In this document: piece after piece, positions 21,306 through 31,628 of the stretch
Position numbering within the stretch: the stretch's first letter is position 1
Layout: the number at the start of each line of letters is the position of its first letter
DNA from: Arthrobacter sp. Hiyo4
GTDB taxonomy: Bacteria; Actinomycetota; Actinomycetes; Actinomycetales; Micrococcaceae
Direction of reading: 5' to 3'
NCBI GenBank assembly: GCA_002370555.1
Contig: AP014718.1
Span: forward strand, 1,550,001 to 1,614,000
Length of the DNA stretch: 64,000 bases
Notes under the pieces: model-generated
The model's database searches: none
The model's input: only the letters and a program-made list of their open reading frames with translations
Told to the model about the DNA's origin: nothing
Translations under genes and position numbers: made by a program

Positions 21306-22301
21306 TCAAGACCGCGCAACAAGGCGTTTGGCCATGCGCGTAGCGGAATTCTTTGCTGCATCTCGAACCACTTCCGCAATTACAACCGCCGACGACCAGT
21401 CGAATGTCATTGGAACAGTCTCTATGCCGTCTATGACCGCCGGCTTAGCGACAGCCTCAGCCGCCACTCTTCGGGCCTCCGCGCTCATATTGAGGACCTC
21501 ACTCAAGTCTTGGTGGGCGTTGACCAATCTGGCCAGCCCTTCCTCTATCAGCGGCAATGACAGAGTAGACCCCGCGTCCGCCCAGTCGTCGACGTGCCGA
21601 TCCAAGGATGCATGGCCAGCCCACTTATTTCTCATGTGACGGAGGTATTTGAGGGGCAACTGCGTGTCTGCATTTATGCTCTTGGAGATTTCGTCAATCA
21701 GGGAAATCGCAGCCTCGGCATCAGATACCTGCAAGCCGGATAGAGCCGCCTTGAGTACACCCAGGGTGTTCGGAAGTGACTTAGTACGAGACCCCTTATT
21801 GTTGACTGATGCCACATTGATGACAGCGAGCCGCATCAGGTCTTTGCCCATCATCGTCATTGGGTGAGAATCAGATTCTGGGATCTCCGTCGCGAGCTCC
21901 CGGATTCCCATACGGAACGCTTTGGCAAAGTAGTACGTTCGAACTGCCTCGAGAACAAGTACCTGCTGTGACATCTCAATGCGCTCGCTCACGGGCATCG
22001 CCTCGACATGTGCTTCCAAATTCGCGTTGTCGATCGGATTGCCGTCAAGATCGGGGAGCTGATTCACGTTGAACTCTGACTCGAAGTGCTTATTCGCATG
22101 AAGGAAGCCTATACACCCAAAGAAATTCTCTACGTCATCGGGAGAGATGAAGCGACCACCCAGCCTCCTGACGGTTGGAAGCCGCGGCCAGCTCCTCCCG
22201 ATGGAAGCAGGACACGCTGACAAGGAGTGAGCCGTGACGCGAAGAACACGGGCTGCGGGTGCGTTCAATGTGTCTCCTCCCAGCCAGCTGACAAAGAACA
22301 T
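21306..22301 (-). CDS. Unknown protein with HEPN-type RNase motif
   Basis: Up to 331 aa. From about residue 50 (FISPDDVENFFGCIGFLHANKHF) the protein looks coherent; the first 50 residues are arginine-rich and low in conservation character, so the start may be downstream or a frameshift may lie near 22150. Mostly helical. Near residue 228 the sequence HMRNKWAGHASLD contains R-N-K-W-A-G-H, which fits the R-x(4-6)-H motif of HEPN ribonucleases common in toxins and abortive-infection systems. Codon use is less GC-biased than the core genes. No known family recognised; position in a defence island supports an Abi-like role by inference. Confidence 0.6.
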   Translation of the reverse strand: MFFVSWLGGDTLNAPAARVLRVTAHSLSACPASIGRSWPRLPTVRRLGGRFISPDDVENFFGCIGFLHANKHFESEFNVNQLPDLDGNPIDNANLEAHVEAMPVSERIEMSQQVLVLEAVRTYYFAKAFRMGIRELATEIPESDSHPMTMMGKDLMRLAVINVASVNNKGSRTKSLPNTLGVLKAALSGLQVSDAEAAISLIDEISKSINADTQLPLKYLRHMRNKWAGHASLDRHVDDWADAGSTLSLPLIEEGLARLVNAHQDLSEVLNMSAEARRVAAEAVAKPAVIDGIETVPMTFDWSSAVVIAEVVRDAAKNSATRMAKRLVARS

Positions 22302-22387
22302 CGATTTCAGTGCCTTTGCAGGCGCGGCCCGGGCAGCGTCGCAGTTCGCGACAGGGCAGGCGACGTGGCTTAAAACATCGCGCCGGC

Positions 22388-23052
22388 ACTCGCGTCGAGG
22401 CGCGCCGCCTTCTACCCACCGAACCTGCGGAGCATCGAAGGGCCGGAGTTCGAGGAAGTCGAGCAGGTCGTCATGGTCGATGGCATCCCGCTCTACGGTC
22501 TACCACGCGCCTCGATTGCGGAAGCACTGATCCAGACAGGCGGGGCGCGGACGGCGAGAGATCTTGGGCCGACGGTGGAGGCCGATCTCTGCCGCCTGCC
22601 GCGCCGCCATCGGGGATGCGGCTCCCACGCGATCGCAGCGTACGTTCCGTTCGCCGTGGCCACGCTCGGTGCCTTGGATGCCGGGTATGGAAGCCGCTCA
22701 GGTACTCGCCGCCACGCTCATCGATGCGATCCTGACTTCGTAGTTTGGGAAGGATCGCTACAGGTACACTTCCGATCGGAACGGGAAGCGGACGAAAGAC
22801 GCCTATGAGGAGTTCAACGTCCGGCAGTTCATCGCGTTCGCTCTCATGTGGCAAACGTCCCAGCAGTTCTTCCTCGCCGATGGCGACAAGGTGCCGATGA
22901 CCTTCAGCCGAAACGACACTGCACACACGGTGAGGCCCCGCCAGTTCAACCGGCGTAACGCAGTTCAGGGCACCAAGCGGGGACCTGACACAAGAGCTGG
23001 ATCGCCTGGCAGGCCGAGGAATGGAAAACCTGGACGCAAGAAAACCAACTAG
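22388..23052 (+). pseudogene. Decayed unknown gene
   Basis: Coherent protein-like segments lie in successive frames: RRAAFYPPNLRSIEGPEFEEVE and VVMVDGIPLYGLPRASI up to about 22540, then HAIAAYVPFAVATLGALDAG, then FGKDRYRYTSDRNGKRTKDAYEEF and FIAFALMWQTSQQFFLADGD to a stop at 23052. At least two frame changes. No family recognised. Head-to-head with the HEPN-motif gene. It could equally be an intact gene with sequence indels. Confidence 0.45.
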
Positions 23053-23291
23053 TTATCGCACAGACTCTGGACTGCTAATTGGGGCCCAACGAGTGCCGTC
23101 TGGCCGGCGGCATGACGCTCATCTCAGGCCTCCATTTCCCTACGAACCGTGACAATCCGGCTTGGCCGACTCATACAGCTGACGGGCCGACAACCGCCGT
23201 CCGAAAACTATAAAGAATTTTCGGACATCTGAATCCTTCGCACAGCCTTCAGCGCCGGCACAAGAGTGAGGCGAGTCGCAATCCCTAGGTG

Positions 23292-24892
23292 CTATTTGAC
23301 GTCAACACGATCCAACGACACCTTCACTCCAAGAGGCGCGAGAGAGCGCACGGTTTGCATGAGGTTGAGCTTGCTAAAGAATGGCAACCAGTCATTGCCA
23401 GGCTTCGTCGACTTAGCTATCACTACGTACGCCACGGAATAGTCCGACCCGGAAATGGCCTCCGCGCTTCCAGGAACAGCTGAAACCCAATCGTCAATGA
23501 TTGATGACTCAAGCCCTTCGACTGTTCTCCGATGATCCCTCGGACCTTTTCGCGAAATGCACCGTCTCCGATCATGGCATTGATTGATACCAGACCTTGG
23601 GCAAAGAGGTGACTCAACGTGGATGACCGCGATTTGCGCTTGACGTGTACGAAAGTACGGTTTGGCGCCAACATGTCGCAAAATTCTATACCGCTCGTCG
23701 CGCCTGCCGGCCGGACGAGCTTTGTGTCGAGAGAAACAAATCCCATGCTCGCAGAAACACGCTCGTTGTATTCTCCTTCCTTCTCGCCTGTCATCGCCGC
23801 CGGAAGCGATAGCCCGGACGCCCCGATCTGACCTACTGCCGCATCGACATCGTCAACCAAACCCTTAGAAATCGAGAACCAGCGGCCCTCAATAAGGGCA
23901 AAAAGGTCACCATTATACCGCTGCTCACTAACCAAGCAATGATATAGAGTCCACTTTTGGTCCCAATCCTCGCTCGACCGCGCGAATGAGATAAGCACGC
24001 CACGACTTTTCAGCAGCTCGATCGTGAGGTCATCCGTGGTCTTTAGATCGTCGAGGTAGTCATCAAGATCGAGATCATCGTACTCATTATTGCGCGCACC
24101 CCGGATCTTGAATGCGTGGATATCCTCCCACTCAATTGCATCTGGAATGGCAAGGTGAGTCACGCTTGTATCTTTGACCTTCAACGCCGTGACAAGTTTG
24201 CCGTCCAATACTTCAATGATGGCCGGATCAGTTACAAGCGCCAAATGATCAACCCATTCGAAGTCCTTCTTGTACTCATCATCGTTATAAGCCTCTAGCG
24301 CCTTCTCAAGAAGGGCAGGTAGGTCGCTGGGTTCGACTGCAATGTTTAGGACCAAAGCGTCTGCGCCTGAAAGACGATTGCCTAGTTCCTGCGTACGTGG
24401 CTCACCCGTGACGGCCCTCAGGATGTCTCGCATGGGCTCTATCCCGAATGTCCGCACTTCAGTGCTCTTGCTCGCCTGCGTAGTCTTTGCGACGACCAAG
24501 TCCTCATAAGCCTTCGTATCAATACTCCGCATCTGTTGGGAGTCGATACGGTTAAGTGCGACCTTGAGCCCGAAACCTCGAACGATGGTCTCCGGCCGAA
24601 GAAAGCTACGACCGTAACCAAACGTCAACGCGAAGACCGATCCAGCAACTCGAACGATGAGCAAGCCTGATGCTGACGACGACCGGAGCCCGTCCGGAGT
24701 CTCGGACAGGACTTCTCCGATGAACTCTACCCAAGGTGGGGCAGATGGAGCGCGGGCAGACCACCAAAACTCGCCTTCAAGCCCCGATTCCTGATCAAGC
24801 TCCACGCGATCCGGATCTTTCTCATCAGCGAGTGCATCCGAAAATTGCTCGACGTCCTTCAAAAGAAACACCGTCAACCTATTGAGCGCCAT
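23292..24892 (-). CDS. TIGR04141-family (DUF6119) sporadically distributed protein (one frameshift)
   Basis: Start ATG at 24892 (MALNRLTVFLLKDVEQF), the usual opening of TIGR04141 proteins. The strongest evidence is the family hallmark HVKRKSRSSTLSHLFAQG near residue 430. The first frame stops at 23423; homology-like sequence continues in a second frame (DYSVAYVVIAKSTKP, LPFFSKLNLMQTVRSL, KVSLDRVDVK) to 23292, so one base is missing near 23525. Total about 530 aa, normal for the family. Function unknown; the family is patchily distributed, often near restriction or defence genes. Lower GC than the core suggests transfer. Confidence 0.85.
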
Positions 24893-25095
24893 AATCCCCC
24901 TGACATACGCACCTTGAGGGCGGTCATTTCGACAGTAATTTTCAGTCTATTGCCAGCTTCAGCGAAAGGCGAAACGCGGGAGATTGGGACCCCCAGGTTC
25001 CGGTGCTCTCTGCTCAAACACGCAGAAATCGCAAACCTCTTCTAGACACAGCGCCTGCGTTTAGGCGTTCCATATGAGAGTAGTCGGGTCTGACA

Positions 25096-25912
25096 GTGTT
25101 GCCTGTTTGCCTGCAACCATTGCACGAGAAATTGTCAGCCTATTCCGTGGCCGCCCTTTCGTTCAGGACGTGGCCCACGGGACTGACCGCGGCGGGACGA
25201 ATCGGTGAAGAACTGACCCGCGCACGGGAGCAGCGTGTCCGTGTCGCCCAGGCTGCAGAGGAACAGCAGGGCCGGGAGTTGCGTGCCCGTCTCGAGGGCG
25301 AACGCACGGCCGCACGCGCACAGCTCGCCCTCGCATTGGATGCCCGCTGGTGGGACAACGCCAAAGCCGAAGATATCGTGCGCGCCCACCAAACCGCCAC
25401 AGCATGGAAGGGCCAGGACCCCATGGCACGATCTGCGGCCGACGCCATCCGTGAGCAGGTACAGCAACGTTATGGGATCAATGTCGACGCGCTGGGAACG
25501 GGTGCGGACCATGCGACCGCACTCAGCGAGGCGGCACGTGCAAGGCTCAGGCCCAGGAAGAACGGACAGCAGTAACGGGGAAAGTGCCCAGGCCGGCCAG
25601 CTTCTCGCAGAAGCCGAACGGGCCGACAACGCCCAACGCCGTAGTGTTGATGCCGACAATGCCCAGCCCGACCAGCAGACGGACGAAACCGTTGCGACTT
25701 ACGACTCAGCGGAACGCCGGGAAGCCCTCGCAAAAAGACTTAACCACATCGGAGACAGGGAAGCGGTGGAAGCCAGACTCACCGCAGACCACAACCAGGC
25801 AACCCCGCCGGTCACGGCCCTCTCCGCACCTCACAGCAAGGCACCCAAGGCCCGAAAAACCCGTCCTGCCACTGGCCCTACAAAGCAGGTGCAAAAGGGC
25901 CTCAGTCGCTAG
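25096..25912 (+). pseudogene. Possible conjugation-associated protein, C-terminal remnant
   Basis: Charged, Ala/Arg/Glu-rich helical protein. The first frame holds EELTRAREQRVRVAQAAEEQQ, ALDARWWDNAKAEDIVRAHQ and IREQVQQRYGINVDALGTG; the second frame, after a shift near 25555, holds GQLLAEAERADNAQRR, SAERREALAKRLNHIGDREA and ends KGLSR at 25912. It resembles long coiled C-terminal regions of proteins encoded beside conjugative-transfer genes in Arthrobacter plasmids and islands; this is impression, not a domain match. The N-terminus before about 25160 is not convincing, so a 5'-truncated remnant is likely. Confidence 0.45.
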
Positions 25913-26013
25913 CAACAAAAGCCGGGCGAGACCACTTACGCGCGCATTGAGAATGCTGCGCACGTAGGGCTCTGTGGAGCGAAATCCGACCGATATCCAA
26001 TTTTGTTCTGGCT

Positions 26014-29000
26014 TCATTGTCTAAGAAGGTTGAGAGCGAGCCTAGTTTGTTCGGTATCGGGATGATCGTTGCCGAGAACTCTAATTTGATCAGCCAAAAC
26101 GGATTGGCGCACTCCCTTCGCTTCCGCCGGTCGCAAGCTTAGCTGTAAGGCGTTAGCGAGACCGTAGCGCGTGCGGAGAGTGAGCTGATGGTCTTTTCCG
26201 AGTGCTCTCACTGTTCGGGATAGCAATGCCTGAAAGAGTTCCAAGGCAGCGTCGGGCCGGTGAGCGCGAAGCATTGCGTTAGCGAGGTCGTGCTTAGCCC
26301 TTAGCGTGTCATAATGATCTACACCCAGTACCATCTGGCGGTTTTTGATTAGTCGCACAAAAGCGTCGATTGCTTCGGCATGCCTTCCTTCTGCGGACAT
26401 TAGGCCAGCAATGTTATGGCATGTATTCAAAGTGCTCGGATGATCATGTCCGAGAATTCGCGCGCGGTTGGCTATGACTTCTTCGAAGATTTTCATCGCA
26501 GGCTTGGGAGACCCGTCGACAACGAAAGCATCTGCCAGAGCATGTTTGCTTTCTAGAGTGTCAGGGTGTTCGAGACCTAGCGCTGATGTGCGCTTAGATA
26601 CGACCTTTTCGAATAGCTGAATTGCTTCCTTGCTTCTGCCTGCTCTAAGTAAACATACAGCCCAATTGTTTTCAATGTTGAGTGTTGTAGGGTGCGTCCT
26701 GCCCATCACCCTGGTTGCATCCTCGTGTAGCCTTTCGAACCAGCCTACCGCTTCCTCTGCTCGTCCTTCTCGGAGAAACGTCAGCCCGTAATCATTCCTT
26801 GTTGAAAGATTATCGGGATGATCGCTCATTGATTCTTGCGCTCGTGCAGAAAGAAGCTTTCGGTATAGCACGGCCGCTTCATCGTTTCGACTAACTTTCC
26901 AAAGAGTTTGCGCCAAGGCTTCTATTGTAGGCCATGTATTTTTATCACCAAACCCATGTATTCGTTCCTCATCCGCAATCAATGATCGAAACTCTTTTTC
27001 ATTAAAGGACCCGATTGTGGAATTGATGATTGCGATGTGGCGCCGAGTGGTAAGCGTGTCAGGATGGAAATCTCCGAGATGCTCGACTTGATCCGCCAAG
27101 ATACCTTCGTATAAGGAAGCTCCACCGCGGTAATTTCCCGACATCGCGATTGCACTGGCAATTTGCGTGCGATACTGAAAAACTATACGGCTCCGATATC
27201 CCGTTAGGTCCACCAACTGTGGAAGAGAAGCTTCAAAGACAATAAGTGCTTCTTTGAATCGGCCCGCTTCATGAAGTGCATCCGCGTACAAAAGTTCCAG
27301 AGAAAGGGCGGCGATACTCTGTTGCTCAACATGCGGCAAAACGTATTCCGCGATCCGAATAATCTCAGAGTACTCTCCTGCAACCCCTTGAAGGCCAGTT
27401 ACCAAGTAGTCTGCGGCCTCAACTAGTACTTGGGTGTCATTCAGAGATGCCCGGCATGGAGTGCCAAGGCCAATCTTGCTGAGTGCTCTTTTGATGGTTC
27501 ATTTGCGGCGGGAAAAGTCTCAAATTCACGAGTAACTTTGTCTGCTAAAAACTTCGTAAGTTTGTGTAACTCCTCAGCGAATACGAAAGTGTCATCTTCA
27601 AGCGCTATCCTCATTTGATCTGGTTCATGAAATTGGTAGAGGTCTACACTCGCTTGTCGGATCCACGAATAACTAGCTTGCGCGTTATCTGCGACCTGGG
27701 CGACTTGCGCGGCTGTCATTAGTTCCAACTCAGCCAATGATTCAAGAAGCCACTTTTGATTCCAACTTGTAGAGCTGTACTCCTGTGCGCTGATAGCAGC
27801 AGGAATGCATTGCGCCGCAACCGACAAAAAGAGTCGAACGCTCCCGGCAGTTCATTCCAAGCAACTCTATAAAGATCCTTAACCTTTGAGGGTAATGTGA
27901 GGATCTCCTCCTTGGTGAGTTGCAACTGCTTGTTTGAAAAGCGTTTTCGATACTTATCGATCTGGCAAAATAGCTCCAATGCCAGTGGATTGGAATAGCG
28001 TGTTGCTAGCGCTGAGGCCGTATCCCTCTCTACGTCAGGGTAGTAAAAGTCTAGAATCTTTTTTCTGTCAGAGATTGGTAACTCGCCGAGGCCGGTCTTT
28101 CGAGGTGTTGCCCGGTAATCATGATCTTGATGGGTCAGGATTACCAGTCTGTCTGGTCGCGCTTTTAGTGCGCGGTCCAACTCGGCATTGTCGTTGGAGT
28201 GGCCTGGCCACGCTGTAGTTAGCAGTAACACGGGGACTTCGGAGTCGATGAGTTGTTCAAGAAGTTGCGCAAAAATGGCTGTTGTTTGGTGAACGTCCTC
28301 CGCAAGGATCACAATGGGTAGCCCTCGACTGGCAAGACCGGTGATCATCAGGTACGTTTCCTCAAGAAGGTCCGGCGCAGGGCCTATAGCTTGCTCAAGA
28401 ATATCGGCGCTTCCTTCTAGCAAGTGCTTGCGTCGCAGACGTTGCTTGTTGGATGCCATCGCTCGTTTTGCCGCCCATGTGACTATGCCGGCACCCGGTA
28501 CGGCGGCGTTTAGGAGTTCTTCTGCAGCGTGGCTAAGGCCTTCATTGACGCCTTCTTCCCCGACGGCTTTTGCGAAGTCGACTCCTAGGCGTCCCCCTCC
28601 CTTTCGTTTGACTGCCATATCGAGATACTCGGCGTGAGCCTCAAACTGACGCAGCTCGTCGGCAAGCATGGCGGAAGCTCCACCTGACCTGCGTGAGCAA
28701 TCAACTCCCCACCACATCCAAGAGGGCAAGCTTTTAGGGACATGGGTAACGGTGGGGTATAGGCGTTTGCGACGCGAAGAAACATCAGTGAGATCGATAC
28801 TGTCTGCGGCGAGAGAACCAAGGATGGTTTGGGCCAATAATTGGGCGTCGCTTGGTTATCGGCAGCTAAGCGCGCGTAAAACTCCCTCGCGATGCGTGTT
28901 TTACCCCACCCTGAAGGGGCGACGAGGTGCATCCATTGAGGTCGTTGAGCGGCAGTCACTTGATTGAACACCGACACGAGGTCATCGACGATGATTTTGT

Positions 29001-29049
29001 GTTCCTCTCCGACAAATGGAGGTTCCCACACGTTATTCTCACCGTTCAT
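26014..29049 (-). CDS. STAND-type P-loop NTPase with C-terminal TPR array (three frameshifts)
   Basis: About 1010 aa when frames are joined near 28850, 27833 and 27435. The ATG at 29049 gives MNGENNVWEPPFVGEEHK, the usual entry to a STAND NTPase. Walker A is APSGWGKT (residues about 44-51), Walker B-like LPIVILAEDVHQ, then VLLLTTAWPG and the STAND-type RYSNPLALELF motif. The C-terminal half (about 550-1000) is an array of 42-residue TPRs of kinesin-light-chain style, each with HPDTL and LGxDH signatures (ALGLEHPDTLESKHALADA, ILGHDHPSTLNTCHNIAGL). No N-terminal effector domain is visible. Low-GC codon use and defence-island context suggest an Avs/NLR-like antiphage role, as inference. Confidence 0.82.
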
Positions 29050-29098
29050 TCGGTCACTCTCGTTTTCAGCTAGGGCTGGTTGCACTGCCAGTTAGGGC

Positions 29099-29479
29099 TC
29101 ATGCTACGACGAAAGTGTGCCGGGGGTCACGGGAGAGCAGTCGGAGCTCGTTGCACGGGATGGACCCTGCGGCGGGCTTGAAAGAGCCCATTGGGAGGCG
29201 GATCACAAGGGAGAGCTTTGAGCTTGTTTGCTTCGTGGCCCCGGAGACGGGTTTGCAGCCCTTGAATGGTCCGTCGGCCGAGAGTAGGACTCCCATGTGG
29301 TGGTCGGCGTGGTCGCGCCACCAGATGCTCATTCCGGTTGAGCCGTCGAGGCGGAGGAATTCCCATGAGCTTCCAGTCGGCTGATGGCTTCTTCGTGTTT
29401 CCACCAAGAGGGGCACCATGTTCTGGCGGCACCGCCACTCATCCCAGAGCCTTCCGAGGAAGGTTGTGTTTTGAGGCAA
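29099..29479 (-). CDS. Small unknown protein upstream of STAND NTPase
   Basis: 126 aa, ATG at 29479, ending 50 bp before the STAND gene on the same strand, so probably co-transcribed. Protein-like, Trp/His-rich middle (MSIWWRDHADHHMGVLL), then GCKPVSGATKQTSSKLSL and RLPMGSFKPAAG. No signal peptide, membrane segment or family recognised. As the STAND protein lacks an effector domain, this could be its partner; that is inference only. Confidence 0.5.
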   Translation of the reverse strand: MPQNTTFLGRLWDEWRCRQNMVPLLVETRRSHQPTGSSWEFLRLDGSTGMSIWWRDHADHHMGVLLSADGPFKGCKPVSGATKQTSSKLSLVIRLPMGSFKPAAGSIPCNELRLLSRDPRHTFVVA

Positions 29480-29792
29480 CTAGCGCTGAAGGTTGTGTCT
29501 TATATACCAATTCTGGACAATAGTCAAGACTGCCGCTTGGATTCTCGTGGGATCTGTGATTAGCTCTCTCCACTGACCCTCCACCACAGAGAGGTGGTAA
29601 ACCAATGGGCACCATGGAAGGACACACACGGCTGGCGGCGGTTCGGCCAGACATGCTGACCGCGTGGAGTTACCAGTCAGACATCCCGGGGCGACTAAGC
29701 CGATACCAACAGACGGGGGACTTGCGGCGGCGGCCAAGGCCTCTGCTCGAACCCCGACGGACATTGTCGGACCTCGTGTGTACGGTGCCCGC
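29480..29792. other. Intergenic region, no gene seen
   Basis: About 310 bp upstream of the small minus-strand gene and before the coiled-coil ORF. Likely contains the promoter for the minus-strand pair. The composition changes here from A/T-richer DNA on the left to high-GC DNA on the right. Confidence 0.5.
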
Positions 29793-30028
29793 ATGACCGG
29801 TGAATCAGTAGATCCGCAACAGCCCCAGGCAGTGGGCGCGCTGCGCTACGCCGTGAACGAGGATGCTATGAGCGGGAGACTCTCACGGGCCGTCTCCGAG
29901 TCGCCGAGGAGGAGAGCAGTTCTCTCACGCAGGACCTCACAACCTCAGACGGCCGAGTCGCGGAACTCGAAGCCGAACTGGAGCGGGTTCAAACCGACGC
30001 CGAGCAAGCGGCCTCCCCACGCTGCTGA
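29793..30028 (+). CDS. Short coiled-coil protein (one frameshift), upstream of jetA
   Basis: ATG at 29793 (MTGESVDPQQPQAVGALRYA). After a frame change near 29875 it reads LRVAEEESSSLTQDLTT, VAELEAELERVQTDAEQAA and stops at 30028. The heptad-rich Glu/Leu pattern predicts a coiled coil. About 79 aa. Further coil-like residues (AELSAERSRAEANRS) continue in another frame past the stop, so it may be a longer gene cut by indels or a remnant. No family recognised. Confidence 0.4.
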
Positions 30029-30132
30029 GCTGTCCGCCGAGCGGTCACGCGCTGAGGCAAATAGAAGCCACACGTCCCGCGGCGGGCAGCTGGCGGCGCT
30101 GACCTGGGCTTCATCGACGATAGGAGTGCGGC

Positions 30133-31628
30133 ATGGCGACTGACATAGAAGGCGGCGTCGCGCGCATTGAAGCTGCCCTCAACACGCCGACCCTGAAGCT
30201 GCTCGACCGCAAATCCGCCGTCATCGCCATGCCGCTGCTGTCGGCTGTCTTCCCCGACGATTCCCAGCCTGTTCCGGTCGAACAGCTGCACACCCGGATT
30301 GAAGCCCTCCTCGACGAACTCCGGACCGGCGGCTACACAGTGCCGTCAACGGGTGGCAAGGCCTCGCCATGCAGTGGGTCCGTGAGCGGTGGCTGTACCG
30401 GGACCCAGGGCGCGGGCAGGAAACCTACCAGCTCACCGGCGACGCCCGGCAGGCTCTGGACTATGTGATCCGGGCGAGCCGGTCTCAGCTGAACGTCTCT
30501 GTCTCCCGCATCGAGACCATGCGGCGGGTCATCTCGGATGCCGCCCAGGCGGCCAATCCGGACCGCGAGGAGCGTCAGCGCCGGCTGGCCGACGAGATCG
30601 CGATCCTGCAGGCGGAGTACGACCACCTGGCCGCCGGCGGGGAGCTTCGGGAATCCTCGGATGCGGAGCTGTCCGAGCAGTTCTCCAACGTGCTCCGCGA
30701 ACTCGATGGCCTGCCGTCGGACTTCCGCCGGGTCGAGGAGGCGGTGCGAGAGATGCACCGGGGGATCACCAAGAGGTTCCGTGAGGAAGAGCGGCCCGTA
30801 GGGGAAGTGGTGGACGATTACCTTGCCCAGGCGTCCAGCCTGCTCACCGGCACGGCGGAGGGCAGGGCCTTTGCCGGCGCCCTGGAGCTGCTGCGCAAAC
30901 CTGACTGGCTGACAAGGCTGCGCTCCGATCTGGAAGCCATCCTGGCCCACCCGGCGGCCGGCCAGCTCCCCGCCGATGAACAGCGCCAGATGCGCACGGC
31001 GGTGGACATCATCCGCCGCGGCATCGCCGACGTGCTGGATCAGCGCCAGCGCCTCACCTCCACTCTTCGGGAACACATTGAGAACTACGACCACATTCGC
31101 AACCGTGAGCTCGACACGGTACTGCGCGGCATCGACCGGGAAATGCGGACCTGGATGCAGTCGGCACGCGCCCGGGACCACGTCGATGTCCAGATGATCC
31201 CGCCGGGCTTGGACATCGCGGCCTTGCGCTTCAAGACCTACGACCCGGACAGCCAGCGTGCGCCCGAACCACTCGCGGACGTCTCGAATGAGGCGCCGGC
31301 GGTGCTGTCCTTGGAGGACATCCGCAGGCAGGGCGGCCCGTCGCTGGACCAGCTGCGCCGCCGGATCGAGGAGAAATCCGCCATCGGGGAGCTTGAGTCT
31401 GCAGCGGCGCTGTTCAACTCGCTGCCGGGCGACCTCCGCCGGCCCGTCGAGATCCTCGGGCTCCTGCACCTTTTCACCGGGCTCGGGGCCGTCGCCGATC
31501 CGGACCAGCGCGAGACCGTGTCGGCAGTCCGGCCCGACGGGAGTACTCGCACATTCCTGATGCCTTCCGCCACGATCCAATCCGCAGGGGAGACGAAGGG
31601 CACCGATACCGAAGGAGTACGCCAATGA
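30133..31628 (+). CDS. jetA: Wadjet subunit JetA (DUF3375; one frameshift)
   Basis: About 498 aa after a correction near 30344 that joins GGYTVP to VNGWQGLAMQWVRERWLYRD. The DUF3375 pattern is clear: N-terminal winged-helix region (LLDRKSAVIAMPLLSAVF), the WVRERWLYRDPG segment, then a long helical region (VSRIETMRRVISDA, EQFSNVLRELDGLPSDFR, FREEERPVGEVVDDYL). In Wadjet, JetA is the kleisin-like subunit bridging the JetC SMC dimer. Wadjet complexes extrude DNA loops and cleave small circular plasmids. It overlaps jetB by ATGA. Confidence 0.92.
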
